NCBI RefSeq assembly: GCF_022539665.2
Contig: NC_081338.1
Coordinates: forward strand, 868,001 to 932,000
Length of the DNA: 64,000 nt
From: Daphnia carinata
Taxonomy: Eukaryota > Arthropoda > Branchiopoda > Diplostraca > Daphniidae
Direction of reading: 5' to 3'
Position numbers and translations under genes: made by a program. The notes under the pieces are model-generated. The model had not been told where the DNA came from, made no database searches, and saw nothing but the letters and a program-made list of their open reading frames with translations. Shown here one piece after another: positions 25,763 through 38,329 of this stretch (position 1 is the stretch's first letter; the number at the start of each line of letters is the position of its first letter).

Positions 25763-26183
25763 GGCTAAGTACGAAAAACATATATTTCTTATATTATATT
25801 TAATGAAGCGATAGTTGTTCAATTAACCAAATTGTGAAAAATGAACTTTATGTAACGGGATATTAGCAATAGATAAATACTAACATAATCCGAAATCAGA
25901 TTGCTACCGAATAAATAACCAAAGATTAACTAGGGTACATACGCTAACATTGTTTGATTTCGGTAAACCTTATAGAAGCTCACGGTTTCAGCAACCTGTG
26001 TACATTCCAACTTCCACGGAATAGGAGGTGAGAAATACATTTTGGAAACAAATATAAAGTTTGTAGGAACATGGAAATTGAGCGGAGAAAAGGGCCCCCT
26101 TTAAATTTGGAAAAAAGTGGGTCTTTTTCGTGTGGGCCTTTTTGTCGGGCCTTTTTCGTCTGGGCCTTTTTCTCCGGCCTCCC
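25763..26183 (+). repeat. long direct repeat R2 (about 420 bp)
   Basis: Second copy of R1. It starts GGCTAAGTACGAAAAACAT and ends with the same GGGCCTTTTTCGTNT array. The 231-bp satellite starts directly at its right edge. Confidence 0.8.
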
Positions 26184-26184
26184 C

Positions 26185-26790
26185 AAGCGGTTGTTAGATG
26201 AATCACAGGTTTAGCCAAATGCAGTGGTTACCAGTCCAATATCCTTAACTATTTAAATCAATTCTGCTTGTGTAGGTTTTAATAGACGGTACTGAACGGT
26301 GTGCGTTTTAATCTAATGATTTCATAAAACACAGTCACTTTGGGATTGAAATGGTAAAATTTACCAAAATTGTCAAAAACAGTTTTCCGATGCAAACTTA
26401 GAAAGGATAGCCAAGCAGCGGTTATTAGATGAATCACAGGTTTAGCCAAACGCAGTGGTTACCAGCCCAATGTCATTAACTATTTTAATCAAATGTGCTT
26501 GTGTAGGTTTAATAGACGTTACTGAAGTGTGTGCGTTTTATTCTGATGATTTCATAAAATATAGTCATTTCTGGATTGAAAAGATAAGAATTAAACAAAT
26601 TTTTGAAAAACAGGTTGCCGGTGCAAAGTTAGCAAGGATAGCCAACCAGCGGTTGTGAGATAAATCACAGGTTTAGCCAAAAGCAGTTGTTACCAGCCAA
26701 ATATCGTTAATTATTTAAATCAGTTTTGCTTGGGTAGTTTTTAATAGACGTTACTGAAGTGTGTGTGTTTTATTCTAATGATTTCAAGCC
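26185..26790 (+). repeat. 231-bp satellite, about 2.6 copies
   Basis: The landmark AGCGGTTRTTAGATGAATCAC recurs at 26186, 26417 and 26648, giving exact 231-base spacing. The third unit stops at ATTTCA at about 26790, where Gypsy reverse transcriptase begins. The same unit with the same period is at 52795-53281. Confidence 0.85.
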
Positions 26791-27705
26791 TTCATAACTG
26801 CAGATGGATTGTACCAGTTCCGCACTCTCCCTTTTGGTCTAACTAATGCCCCTGGAACCTTCCAGAAAGCCACGTCATAATTTACTCAGCAACCTTCCAA
26901 CAACATTTGGAAAGACTTCGTTTAGTGCTGGGTTGCCTTGTGAAAGCTGGTTTGAAACTAAAATGGTCTAAATGCTCATTCCTAGATAACACTTTAAAAG
27001 TTTTGGGATATCTGATTTCAAAAGACGGTGGAGCACGAGATCCTCGAGGCAGTCTCGAGTTTCCCATCACCTAGTGAAGGCCATTCAACGACAAATAAAG
27101 TTAAACGAGTGCAAAGCATTTTGGGCCTATGTTCGTACTATCAACGTCATATCCAAAGATTCGCTTCAATTGCACGCCCACTCACGTCACTCACGAAGAA
27201 AGAAATTCCGCTGGTGTAGGGAGAAGATCAGGCCAACAGTTTCAATACCATGAAAAAAGCGTTCACTTCAGCTCCAGTTTTGGCCCATCCCAACTACGAC
27301 TTGGATGGAAATTTTTGGTGGCCGATGGAAATTTTTCCTGACGCCTGCGGATACGGGATAGGAGGTGTACTAGCCCAGCGCATAGAAAAAGCAGAACGTC
27401 CCATAGCGTACGCCAGCAGTTTACTGACTAAATCGGAAGTGAATTATTCGATAACTGAAAAAGAGTGTCTTGCACTAGTGTGGTGTCTCTCCAAGTTCAG
27501 ATGTTTTGTGTGGGGCTGCAAAGTGAAAGTTGTTATAGATCATCAAGCTCTATGTTTGTTGATGAGCAAAAAAGACCTAGCAGATCGTCTAGCACGTTAT
27601 AGCTTATCGCTACAAGATTACGATATAACGATTGTGCATCGCAGTGGAAAAACGCATGATAACGTAGATTGTCTTTCAAGAAATCCATTACTAAAAACAG
27701 AATAG
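26791..27705 (+). pseudogene. Gypsy reverse transcriptase and RNase H remnant
   Basis: It starts in the RT palm (ADGLYQFRTLPFGLTNAPGTFQKA), then jumps at about 26880 to SATFQQHLERLRL...GLKLKWSKCSFL, so the segment with the catalytic YxDD is missing. The connection (SILGLCSYYQRHIQRFASIARPL) and RNase H (PDACGYGIGGVLAQ, TEKECLALVW, VIDHQALC, HRSGKTHDNVDCLSRNP) follow. RNase H is open over 27250-27705, and frames change twice before it. It ends in the usual tether before integrase, but no integrase follows; env-like sequence starts within about 150 bases. Confidence 0.8.
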
Positions 27706-27799
27706 CTAGAAGACGACCGCTGTGTCGTCATAGGGGCACTAACGGATGACCCAACACTCTCCGAAGAAGAAAGCGAGTCCCTAGCAGACAAGAAAAAAA

Positions 27800-29646
27800 T
27801 TTGCAGCAATTGGAATCAGCTAATTCAGAAACTCCAAAGTGGAAAAACGAGAGTAAAAAATTTTGTGCTGCTTCATCTGATCAACAACCTCAGGCTGATC
27901 CAGAAGAAACACCAATTGAGCAAAGCAACGCGTCACCAGCCAACGAGGAAAACGACGTGGTCACACCCATTCCGGAACTAATAACGCCAACTTCAACCAG
28001 AAGACCCACCCGTAGCAGCCAGCTATCATACTCTACTGGTGCCGTTTCTCATCTTTCTGCTGGGACCGCTATCAACCAATTCACTGATCTTGAGAAAAAA
28101 TGCTATGTTCAAACAACAAACTGATGTTTCCTTCAGTGAATCATCGTGGACCATCGTGACAGATCTTGATTTGGAACTAGACGACACAGCAACAGCATAC
28201 TTGAAACAAAAGGTAGCCCAGCAACAAGAAGTGGCAGAAAAATTGAAGAATGAGGGCTCACGATCGGCCAGAAGAATCACCAGCAGAACGCAAACAATCC
28301 TGAAAGGAATAGAGAATGTAGAGGACCGATTGACAAACATCAGAAAAGCCTTGAATACTAACCAAAGAAGTCGTCGAAGTCTCGTTGACGGTGGAGGATC
28401 AATCCTGAAATGGCTGTTTGGAGTGTCAACACAAAAAGATTTAGAAGAATTAAACAGTCTGATACAACTTGTTTCTCGAGATCAGAGAAGTAATCCACAT
28501 TATCGATAAACAAGCAACAATAGTAAATGAATCACTTTGGGAGTCCAGAACAAATGCAAAACTCATCAGAGAGCTGCGAGGCCAGTATTCCATACTAAAC
28601 AATGTTCAAACAAACCTCATAGAGAGGATGGTGAACATAGAACAACTAGAACTAAATCACTTCGAGTATTACATCCAACTGGACGAAACGTTTGAAGCGA
28701 TGAATAAGATCTTGCTGTGGCTACAACAACTGGCGCATAGTCTCGACGTTGGCTTTAGTTTGTTAGCCAACGGGCATTTGGCACCACAAATCGTCTCTCC
28801 AGCAAGATTCAATAAAATTATTAAAATGATAAACGAGCAACTACCAAGGGGGTGGTCTATTTCCGGTGATGAGCTTTGGGTCGCCTACCGAGAGTCAATT
28901 GCCACCGTGGCGGCCATGGAAAACTCGTTTCGCCCCTTCATACATGTTCCCATTTTCGATCACGCCCAGCAGTAAAAGCTCTTTGAAAGTATCAACCTGC
29001 CGGCAGCCACAGATAACGAAACGCATGATGTCCTGTTCGGAAATCTACCAGACTACCTTCCTGTATCTGCCGACCTCGAAACATTTCTAGAAATATCCAA
29101 AGAAGATGTTAAAGATTGCAGCAAAATAGGACGACCATTGTGTAAATTTCATATCGGCATCAGCAAAAGAACAGCCCGTAAGTCTTGCGCAATAACTGTC
29201 TTTTTAAATGATTCACCCCGATTCAACACACAATGCAAAAAGAAGTTGATAGCCTGGCGCGGGCCTGAAGTAGTTTACATGGGATCCAATCAATGAGTCT
29301 ACTCAGCAACAAAGCCGCACGAGATTGTGTTTTCTTGCCCAGCGGGAGGAGAGCAGCCACCTTTAAGAACAAAAACGTTACCAGCAGTTGGAATGTTTGA
29401 ACTACCTTTGGGATGCACCGCTCGAACCGAAGAATGGGTGTTCCCAGTCAGCATGGGAAGAAGTATAATGGCGCCAAAACTACAAACAGTTGTTTTACCA
29501 CCAGTAAAAGTTTTTGCTCAAGATGTCCAAGCAACCGATGGCAAAAAGCACATCTTCGTCAAGCTTCCGCAGGAAAATATTTCATCAATAGACATCATCA
29601 GTCAGCTGCTTCACCGCAACGCACAAGCAACGCTATCAGCTGAATG
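27800..29646 (+). pseudogene. errantivirus-type env (F-protein-like) relic
   Basis: Frames at 27801-28124, 28039-28509, 28469-28975 and 29327-29647 succeed one another. A furin-type site (RSRR) at about 28365-28378 precedes a Gly-rich hydrophobic fusion-peptide-like stretch (GGGSILKWLFG) and a helical region. This is the pattern of the env of insect Gypsy/errantiviruses, related to baculovirus F proteins. Breaks are a frame change at about 28490, stop codons at 28973 and about 29295, and no clear C-terminal membrane anchor. It lies downstream of the plus-strand RT/RNase H remnant, with integrase missing between them. It was an entry glycoprotein and is now inactive. Confidence 0.7.
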
Positions 29647-29649
29647 ACA

Positions 29650-30555
29650 GGAGAGCAAATCCATAATTTAATTGTGGAAAAAGAAAAACAAAAAGAATCT
29701 TACCTGGCGGTATGCACTCTCGCGAAAATCTCCAAAAAAACACGATCAGTCTGTGTTAAACGGCTACAATGGCTCCTACCGGTAGTATACGTGACTTCTT
29801 CAAAACACACTAGCGCGTATTCGAACCGGCGAAGATTATCCAGAACAGAGTGAAACGTGAACTTTTTTGTTTGGAGGCAAGGAAAAAAACTAAAGATGGA
29901 AGGCAGCAGTTGAATTCTTATACTTCGTAGTATTGTAGTTTGTCTTCATTGATAACGGCTTATCAATTGCTTATTATAGCCGTCTTCTTAGTCTTCTATC
30001 CCTTCCATAGTTCTAAGAAATCTTTTCCGATAAAAGCTGATTAAACCTCCCTAATGCGACCTTGCTTTATCGTATGTTTACACATTGCTGTTGTTAGTCA
30101 TTTCCTACTAGCCCTGACTAATGATTTTTGAAAATCACGGGTTTTTCCAATATTTTGTCATGCCCTTGATTTCTTTTTTATGATTGTTATTACAGTCGGG
30201 TCGCCTGTCTTGAAGAAGGGGAACCTGTCGCGAGGGGAAAATAGTTGCCGTGGTTATTATTTCTGAAAAGACGTGACAAGCAACGTTTAATTTGCGTAAA
30301 GTACGGCTTCTCATGAAAAGATGCTTTAACACGCAGATAAGCTAGTAAAAGATGGTTAGTCTTAGAATTTATGTAACCCTAGAGATGGGGCTCAGCGTAA
30401 AGTAGTGGCCTAGGACGTTATCGATCCCAGTGTATCTGGAGCGGCGTGATGCTACTCTTATCGCCGTCTATCGACCACGCAGAATGACTTGGCGGCCTGG
30501 GACGCTATATCGCAGCGTATATAACCGTGAGCAACGGTTAAAGTGGTTTCAAGAA
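29650..30555. other. no gene recognised; retroelement 3' flanks
   Basis: The sequence between the env relic (plus) and the Pao-B pol remnant (minus). It may contain LTR material of either element, but I found no pair of matching ends. A GC-richer stretch at 30360-30560 on the Pao-B side could be its 3' LTR. Confidence 0.35.
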
Positions 30556-30559
30556 GATT

Positions 30560-32147
30560 ATCACGTGTTGTAAGGTTAGTCGCCGCGGACAAACGGAGAC
30601 GCGGGCGATAAAACGGACATGAATAATAAGTGCAAAATTACTTGTAATGATGCGATGATGCCCCCGGAGTGAACGGCAACGAAAGCGACGGCAAGCGAGT
30701 ACAGGACCTTCGACCGGCTGGCAAGACAACTCAACGGGGTCCTCCTTAAGGCCGGGTAGATAAGGACGGCCAACGAGACGGGCGATAGCAGCTCAACAGG
30801 GGAATTCCAGTCGGGCAGACGATGACGGCCAGAAGGATCTCTCCAATCCACCTTCCTAGCTTTGTGTCTGCAAGGTCCGATAAACCTTTTATAAATGACT
30901 CCCAGTGCGGCATTATGCTTGCCGACACTGGCTCGTCCCATCCGGTCTTGTATATCCAGACCTTCTGCATTCTAATGTTTGCTATCACCGTCACCGGTGA
31001 TACTAGACCCAACGGGTCGGATACCTCCAACGCCAGGCTGAATAGTTTCCTCTTCGTTGGCCTTTTGTTCATTTCCTCTGCGTCTTCTACTACTTTGGGG
31101 GGCTTGAATCGAAATGAATCTTCGGAGCCCAAGTTACTACCAACGCTTTTACTATTTTGTCTGAGTTACCTCCCTTCGTAACTTCCTGATTCTGGAATTG
31201 TAGCGCCTGCAGCTGTTCTATTAGCTCCGAGCCGTTCGTCATCCACTTTCTCAGTTCCATCTTCGCTGATCCGCATACTTTCTTGGCCTGAGTTATTAGT
31301 TCGACCGCTTGAGGGATAGTGCTTGCTCCCTCCAACCAACCCACATATAACTGTACCCATAACTGCTCGACGAACTCGGGGCAAGTGTCTTTGTGCTTAT
31401 CCAAGCATTTCAAGAAGACTACCCGAAGAATAAACGGACTACTCGAGAGTCCAAAAGGTACCCTCTTGCACCTGTATTCTACCCACTCCGGGTTACTGGT
31501 GAGCCGAACCGTCGAACACCGACCTGATTTTGGTTGTCGCTGCCTCTATTTTTATTACCGGTCTGTACGGCAGATATGTGTACACTCCCGTGTAATTTTT
31601 ATCTGCTACCTCCATGTAGCCTCTCTCTAGGTACTGTTGAAAAACTTCATGGTAGGCTATCTTGTCCTCTCGCTTCATTCTTTTCAGCAGCCCTGTTAGC
31701 CTGATCGTGGCTATGTCTCCATCGACCTTCTATTGTTTTTGAACGGGAATAATACCTCATACCTGCCCGTCTTGTCTTTCCCTATCGATCCTGATATGTT
31801 TTCAAGAACCTCGGGTCCTCATGTGATTCCCATGTGTTCTAGGGCCCAGAATTCCTTGAAGCCTATCATCGCTTTCTTTCCATCGGCTTGAGCAATCGCG
31901 TTTGCCTATACCTCGTTCTGTCCGTTCGATGTGGGCGCGCCCATAACTACCCAGCCCAATTTACTGGCGCACGCCACTGAATCGTCTGGACCTTGTCTTG
32001 TTTGATGCTTTAGAATCCTGTCGTTACGTATTCAACTGCTGTAGCCCTTATCTTTATCTTCTCGTGATTCTCGGGTACCACCCATACGCTGTACGTTTTC
32101 AGTACGGTGCTTTCTGCGTAGTTTGACCCGAAAGTATTCACTTTTAA
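30560..32147 (-). pseudogene. BEL/Pao element B: protease-to-RT part of pol
   Basis: Minus strand: VNTFGSNYAEST...YSVWVVPENHEKIKIRA (post-protease region, about 32010-32135), KREDKIAYHEVFQQYLERGYME and YLPYRPVIK (about 31560-31680), VQLYVGWLEGAST (about 31330-31360) and LEVSDPLGLVSPVTVIA (about 30990-31050). The RT active site reads YVGW where YVDD is expected, so both catalytic Asp residues are gone. Stops and frameshifts are frequent. It is the continuation of the gag at 39179-40400, from which the insertion of copy A' (32153-39173) separates it. Confidence 0.7.
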
Positions 32148-32152
32148 TTCCG

Positions 32153-32485
32153 TGTAGCGAACACTCTAAGGACCATGCAACAATTTATGAAATTAGATTA
32201 ACTTAATATTTGGTACCTTTAAAATACGCTAGTAGGAAGCTAAATACAAAGTGATTTCACTAGTTCTTTTATTTGAATTGTCGGCACTTACAAAAAAGAC
32301 GTCTGCTTTCGTCGAGTGGAAATTAACAAGGGTCGGCCATTACCGACATCGGCCACTAAGAAGGCTCTGGCATACACAAATAATAATAGAAATAATATAA
32401 CTAAATATAAAAAATAGCAGGTCGTCGAACGGGCCTTCCGAATCTGGAAACACCATGGTTGTTGTCTTTTTGGGAATCCGCAACA
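32153..32485 (-). repeat. 3' LTR of element A'
   Basis: It is 333 bp, the same length as the 3' LTR of element A. The tract GGCGGGGAGGA (32486-32496, minus strand) stands directly before it. The first 100 bases are the end of the pol reading frame. Confidence 0.8.
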
Positions 32486-35400
32486 TCCTCCCCGCCGGAA
32501 TCGCCAGCTCCTCCTGCGATTCCAAATTCTTCTTGCGGAGTGGATTCTTCTTTTTCTTCTTGGATTTAGTTTTCTCTTTTCCGCCGGCTTCAGCGTCGTC
32601 GACTGGTGTGTGGATATCGGCTTGCACTTCTAGAGGATAGACAGTCTGGATGCCTCTGGTGGTTTCCTTTCTCGATCGTAGCCGTAGGGTAACAGCTCTC
32701 ACCTTGCCGTCGTAGCCAGGGACCAATTGTGTAACAATGGCCGTCGGCCATGACACTCGCTTGATGTTCGGCTCTTTTAACAAGACGACTTCGCCAACAC
32801 GTGGGATTCTCGTACCCTTGCCTTTGCGACAGTAAAATCGCTTAAGGTCGGACAAGTACGAGTCTTGCCAAAGCCTCCACCATGTTAGTGCGTGCTCGCT
32901 TTTTTGCTTATCCAATTCGATGAGTTCGTGACAGCTCATTTTCGTAGAGTCGGGTGACTGTGTTGTGGGACCAGGTTGTCTTCCAGTCAGCAGCTTTTGC
33001 GGAGATAAAACTTCAAATGATTGTGCGTCTCCAGACACATAAGTGAGAGGCCGTGAGTTCACGATAGCTTCGATTTCGACCAAAATGGTGTGAAGCTGGT
33101 CGTAGTTCACTTTCATTTTCCCCAACACTTTCCTTAACGGTTCTTTAACGGAGCGCACCATTCGCTCCCAGAATCCGCCCCACCAGGGAGCTAGGCTGGG
33201 GGAGAATTTCCACTTGATACCCTTGCTTGACAACCAGTTGGCTAGGGTAGGATCTTCTGATATCAGTTTTGCCGCACATGTAAATGTTGACGCGTTGTCA
33301 CTGTAGATAATTTTGCAATCTTCTCTGCGCGACATCATTCTTCTTTACGCGTGCATAAACGTTTGGGCAGTCAGATCGGTCACAAGTTACAAATGCACGG
33401 CTCTTGTGACGGCACAAGTAAACAAACACGCATACATTTTTTTCTCTCCTACACGAGTTTTTTCGATATCGTTCCCTTCACTGTCTTTTTCGATTTGGAT
33501 GACTTCTTCTAAGACGTACATTGGTCCGAAGTAGTCAATCCCGATGACTTCAAAGGGTTATGCTTTCTTGGTGCGATCCAAGGGCATTGAAGCCGTTTCT
33601 TCATTGAAGGGACGCGATTGCACTCGTTGACACTTCACACACTGTTTAATAGCACTTTTTATCCGTTGGCGGGCGCGAATGATGCAAAAACGATTTCGTG
33701 AAAACGTCAGAGTGTTTTGGACACCGGCATGTTTCCGTTCGACATGATGATATTGGATCATCATGTCCACAATCTTCTCGTTTGCTGGGAGAAGAATCGG
33801 CGGGGCGATCAGCAACTCCTTTAAGGCTGGACCTACTCTTCCAGTCACTCGAATCAGTTTTTCTTGCGCATATCAAATAGGTCTTAAGGTTTCCATGTTG
33901 TATAGCAGCTTGTCGGCTTTCCATTTTGAAGGGATTCGTACAGTTCTAGAAATGCCCTTTTCTGCATAGACTTCAAAATAAAGTTTTCGGCGGTAGCGAT
34001 TTCGTGGACAGAGAGACATGGTATCCCCTTTCCTCTGACCAATCACATTGCCTTGCTGAGAGAATCCTTCCTAAAAAGCCTAAAAATCCAGGCAATTGTT
34101 CGTAGAAACCGCAGATAACTGCTTGCCCTTGATGCCAATGCATCAAACCAATCCAGACTACTGCTAACTGCAAGACTTTCGATCTTGTTTTGGATCTTGC
34201 CTCAATCTCCATCGACTGTATTTCTTCTGATGTCAGATTTCCTTGTTGCGGCCATTGTTTTTCGTCATTAATCAGCCAGGATGGACTTCCCCACCAAAAA
34301 GAAGTCGCAATCAATTTTTTGACTGTGGTTCCTCTTGATGCGTAGTCTGCTGGATTGTCTTTCCCAGGGCAGTGTTTCCATTCTTCTGGTTTGGACCTTC
34401 TTCTAATAATAAGCCTCAACTCTGTTTCTGACAAACAGTTTCCAACGGGTTGGCTCACCTTTTATCCACCCTAAAGTTGCCATTGAGTCTGTCCATAGAT
34501 GCACTTTCCATTGGACCTTGTCGATTGCATTGACAATTCTTTCAGCTAATACACAACCGAGCTCGGCACTAATCAATTCTAGTCTCGGTAGCGTTACCTC
34601 ATTTTTCGGAAGTGGCGCTGCTCTTGTTTTGCAACAAATTAGGCGAATGAAATCTGGATATTGCGATTTCGCGTAAGCCACTGCACCATATGCTTTTGTC
34701 GAAGGGTCACAAAATATGTGCAACTCTTGCATGTGCTTGTTGGGTCCCAAAGACATCATTCTTGGCACTTGTATCTTCTCAATATTTTTGAGATTTTCAA
34801 CTATTGTCTTGAATTGCATCTCCGTGTCTTTGGGCACTTCATCGTCCCATCCAATCATGACTTGCCACAATTCTTGAAAAAGAAGCTTGAATTGTAACGT
34901 GACGGGTCCAATTAGTCCAAATGGGTCGAACAGTTTCGGCGAAATTTTGGCGAAGGATCTTTTCGTCAAAATTTTGACTTTTGTAGCTGCGTCTACAATT
35001 ACGTCAGATTTGAAATAAAAGCAATCTGTGCTTGTATTCCATCATACACCAAGTACTTTCTGCGGGTCTAAGTTAAGACACAAGTGTAAGTTGGCTGAGT
35101 CTTCCGTTAAATTTTGTTTTTGTAGATATCTACGCAGTTCATTGTTGTTAGTCATCCATTTTCTTAGGTCCATTTTTGCGTCTGCAAAAAGCTTCAATAC
35201 AGTTCCGATTACGGCCATTGCTTTTTCTACTGTAGACGCATTTGACAAATAATCATCTACATATAGGTGGCGTAGGATTTGTTGACTGCTTTCTGCTAAC
35301 CCGCCTTCATAGGACTCTAGATGTTTTTTCAAGAGTGTCCTGAGCAATGCCGGGCTACACGTGAGTCCGAATGGTAGCCTGTTCCATTTGTATAGTTGCA

Positions 35401-38040
35401 GCGATCCTGGGACGTCTTCGTCTTCTAGGTAGAATCTTAACGCTTCCGCGTCTTCTTAGAGTAGCTTCACCATGAGAAAAACTTGTCTGATGTCGGCTGT
35501 CCAGGCGATTGGATTGAGCCTAAACAGTAGTATCACGTCAAGAATGTCTGGGTTTAGGTTGGGTCCTTCTTCTGGGCAATCGTTGGCGCTGAAACCTGTT
35601 TTCGGTTTTGCTGAACCATTGAAAACAGGCCTAACTCTGCTGGTTGTTTTGTCTCTTCTCACAACCGGATGATGGGGAAGGATAGTGTAGATACCCCCAA
35701 ATGATGTATCTGCTCTGGAAATGAACCTGAATTCTTTCAGTTTGCCAAATTCGGCTTCATATGATATCTTCATTTCCTTATCTCTTTCCAATCTTCTTAT
35801 CAGCGCCTTTGCCTGACCCTCTGACATGGCTACATTCTTGCTCAGACGATTTTTGTTTTCATTCCATGGGAGTGGTGCCACATAATGCCCATCTTCATCT
35901 TGAATGATGGAGTCTGTATAGGATTTCCACTGGATAGATAGTGGAATTTTTTCTAGTTCATCCAAGCTTTCCAGCTTCCACCATGTGGCGAAATCTATTT
36001 CGTCAGTTTTCGGGTCCGTATCTTCTTCCAAATTTTCTGGTGTTCCTAGTTTTGCTTTTAAGAGAAAGCCGATTGCCGTGTTAGACGATATCGCCAATGT
36101 CTCATCTTGCCCTAGTAATAACCATCCAAATTTGCTTTCTATCGCTCGAATACCCGTTTTCGAGACGATCTGTTCTGAGCCGAGAACCTTACAGACTTGA
36201 TTCGCTCCGATCATGACGTCGATTTGGCACGGTCTTGCTCTTCCGCTTAGAATTCTGTCATCTGCGAGTTGGTATCCTTGATTCCAAAGTTAGCTGACGA
36301 ATTCTGTCTTTTTTGACCAGCAACCTTTCCGATTTCGTGCTGCTCGATCGCTTCTAATTCAATCTTTTCGGCTTGTGGGATGATTCCTCGAAGTCGCAAC
36401 TTTTTTACGCTCCGTTCTTTTTCTGGATGCATGTGTCCCACTTCTTGCAGCTTCAGAATGATCTTCCCGACCTCCTGTAGTCCTAGAGTTTGAGCCAATT
36501 CACTCTGAATTAAGATTGCATTCGATCCATGATCGATATAAGCAATAGCTTTCAGACATCCTTTTGGGCCCTCCACTATTACTGTTGCCGTTTGGACGTA
36601 TACGCCACCAAATAGAGGTGCTTCTATTGAAAGAGGAGCGTCATCTGCTACCTTTACCATTGGAGATGCTGCTACTGTTGCCGTCACCGATTTCGGATTA
36701 GCTGCCCTGTTGCAGATGGCCGTGTGGTGAACTTTTCCGCATTTGTAGCACTTGCTTTTGCTCCAACACTCTTTCACTGAATGATTTTGTCCAAGGCACT
36801 TCCAACACCTTTTTTCTTTTTTGACTTGTTCAGTTTTCTTTTCTAGTGTGACATCACAGTTGGTCGGGGGTGTTTATCATTACAAAATAAACATTTTCTT
36901 TTTTCCAAGCTAAATTGTTTCCTGTACCTCTGATTTCTTGGGTATTCAGTTGCAGTCCCTGTGACTGCTAACTCAGCTGCCGTTGGCGTTGTTACCAACG
37001 TAACTCGTTGTTGTTGTTTCTCTGGTGCCTCTGGTTTCGTCTTCTTCTTTTCGTGTTTCTCTGTGGAATAGGCATATTCCCAGTCTTCAGCTATTGAATC
37101 AATGAAAATTAAGAGATCTTTCAATGTCTTCTGTGACCGTCTGGTCTCTCCGTGCCATCTTGATATTAGCTCAATTGGCAGTTTTCTTGTGATGATGTCC
37201 ATAATGCTTCATTTTGAGCTGTAGGCTGTTCTAGGTTACCGAGGTTTAAAGCTTGACCCATTGCCTTGTCGTGTAGTTGTCGTAAGCCTTTGTGGTCGTC
37301 TTGACGTTCTACTTTTTTTAGTTCCGTAATAGCAATGTAATGGTCTGTTTTTACCGATCTCGGTTTGTTGTATTTTCCGTTTAGGATTTCGATTGCCATG
37401 GCGGAATTGTCTTCAGTTAGATCCAAGTAAGAAATTGCACCAGCAGCTTCCTCCGTTATGTGTAGTTTCAATCTGCTAAATTTTTCGATTGGCCTCATGG
37501 ATTGGTTTTCGTGGATGAGCGTGCAAAAAATCGCCCACCAATCCCTCCATTTGTGTAGATCACCGTCGAATTTGTTTTTTTCAATCTTGGTTAGCAGATG
37601 TGCTATACTCAAAGCGTTTGCAGTCGGTTGCAAAGTTAGTGCGTTCACTGCAGGAGCAGTATTCGTAGTTGGAGATCTCTCCTCTTCAATATGCGCAGCG
37701 ACTTGGAGGACAGGTTCTCTTGGTTGAGGGCTTCGTCTGCTCTCAGCTGGTCTTCTTTTCCTCCAATCGATGTTCATTTTTTGAAACCGGTTGATGAAGT
37801 CTTCATGTTGTTGAAGATATTTCTCCTGAGTTTCGCCTTCCAAAACAGGGATGAGAGTCTGGTAGTGCTTTTCAAGACTTCTCATTCTATCTTCGGCTAG
37901 TTCAAAAGACATCTCAGCTTCTCGTAACCTGTCTTCTTCGCATGATTCATCGTAATTCTTCAGGTCCTTGTGAGCTCCTTTTCTAAAACATCAATTGTTA
38001 ATACGATGGCTGCCTGTGTCAACGATTTCTTGGTAGCCAT
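32340..38040 (-). pseudogene. gag-pol of BEL/Pao element A', multiply frameshifted
   Basis: Gag starts at 38040. Frames follow at 37166-37912, 36843-37202, 36247-36777 (one Cys-His knuckle and protease-like YIDHGSNAILI), 35456-36214 (RT start), 35042-35347 (RHLYVDDYLSN), 34403-34969 (RNase H: HIFCDPSTKAYGAVAY, LWTDSMATLGWI), 33973-34458, 33558-33848 (integrase zinc finger) and 32340-33338 (core IIYSDNASTFT, WWGGFWERMVRS, and the C-terminal domain). Domain order and identity match the plus-strand copy at 43946-49578. At least eight frame changes make it non-coding. It preserves the unbroken form of the junction that is frameshifted in the other copy (six As at about 35947). Confidence 0.85.
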
Positions 38041-38329
38041 CTTGCTGTTTGAGTTTCCAGGCTGTCTGAAAAATGAATCTGAAAAACAATTATTGTGGGA
38101 TATCCCAAGGCAAGTTTCCTTTATGAGAAAGCAACACGAAAATGGATATAGGAAAGAAAAACAAAAGGAATGTATTTTGCGATATCGCACCAGTTTTACA
38201 ACAAAGGCTAGCTGTCCTTTTCTTCTGTCACCAAAATCTTCTTGATTAAACAACCATCAAAATTAAAACATGAAGCAAAAGAATTCTTAATTGTCTTAAA
38301 GTAGTTTCCTCTTCTTCCTTAGTAGCTCC

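Noticed and set aside
32455-32640. Plus-strand frames opposite the BEL/Pao pol genes
   Set aside because: They are on the antisense strand of clear pol domains and have no features of their own.
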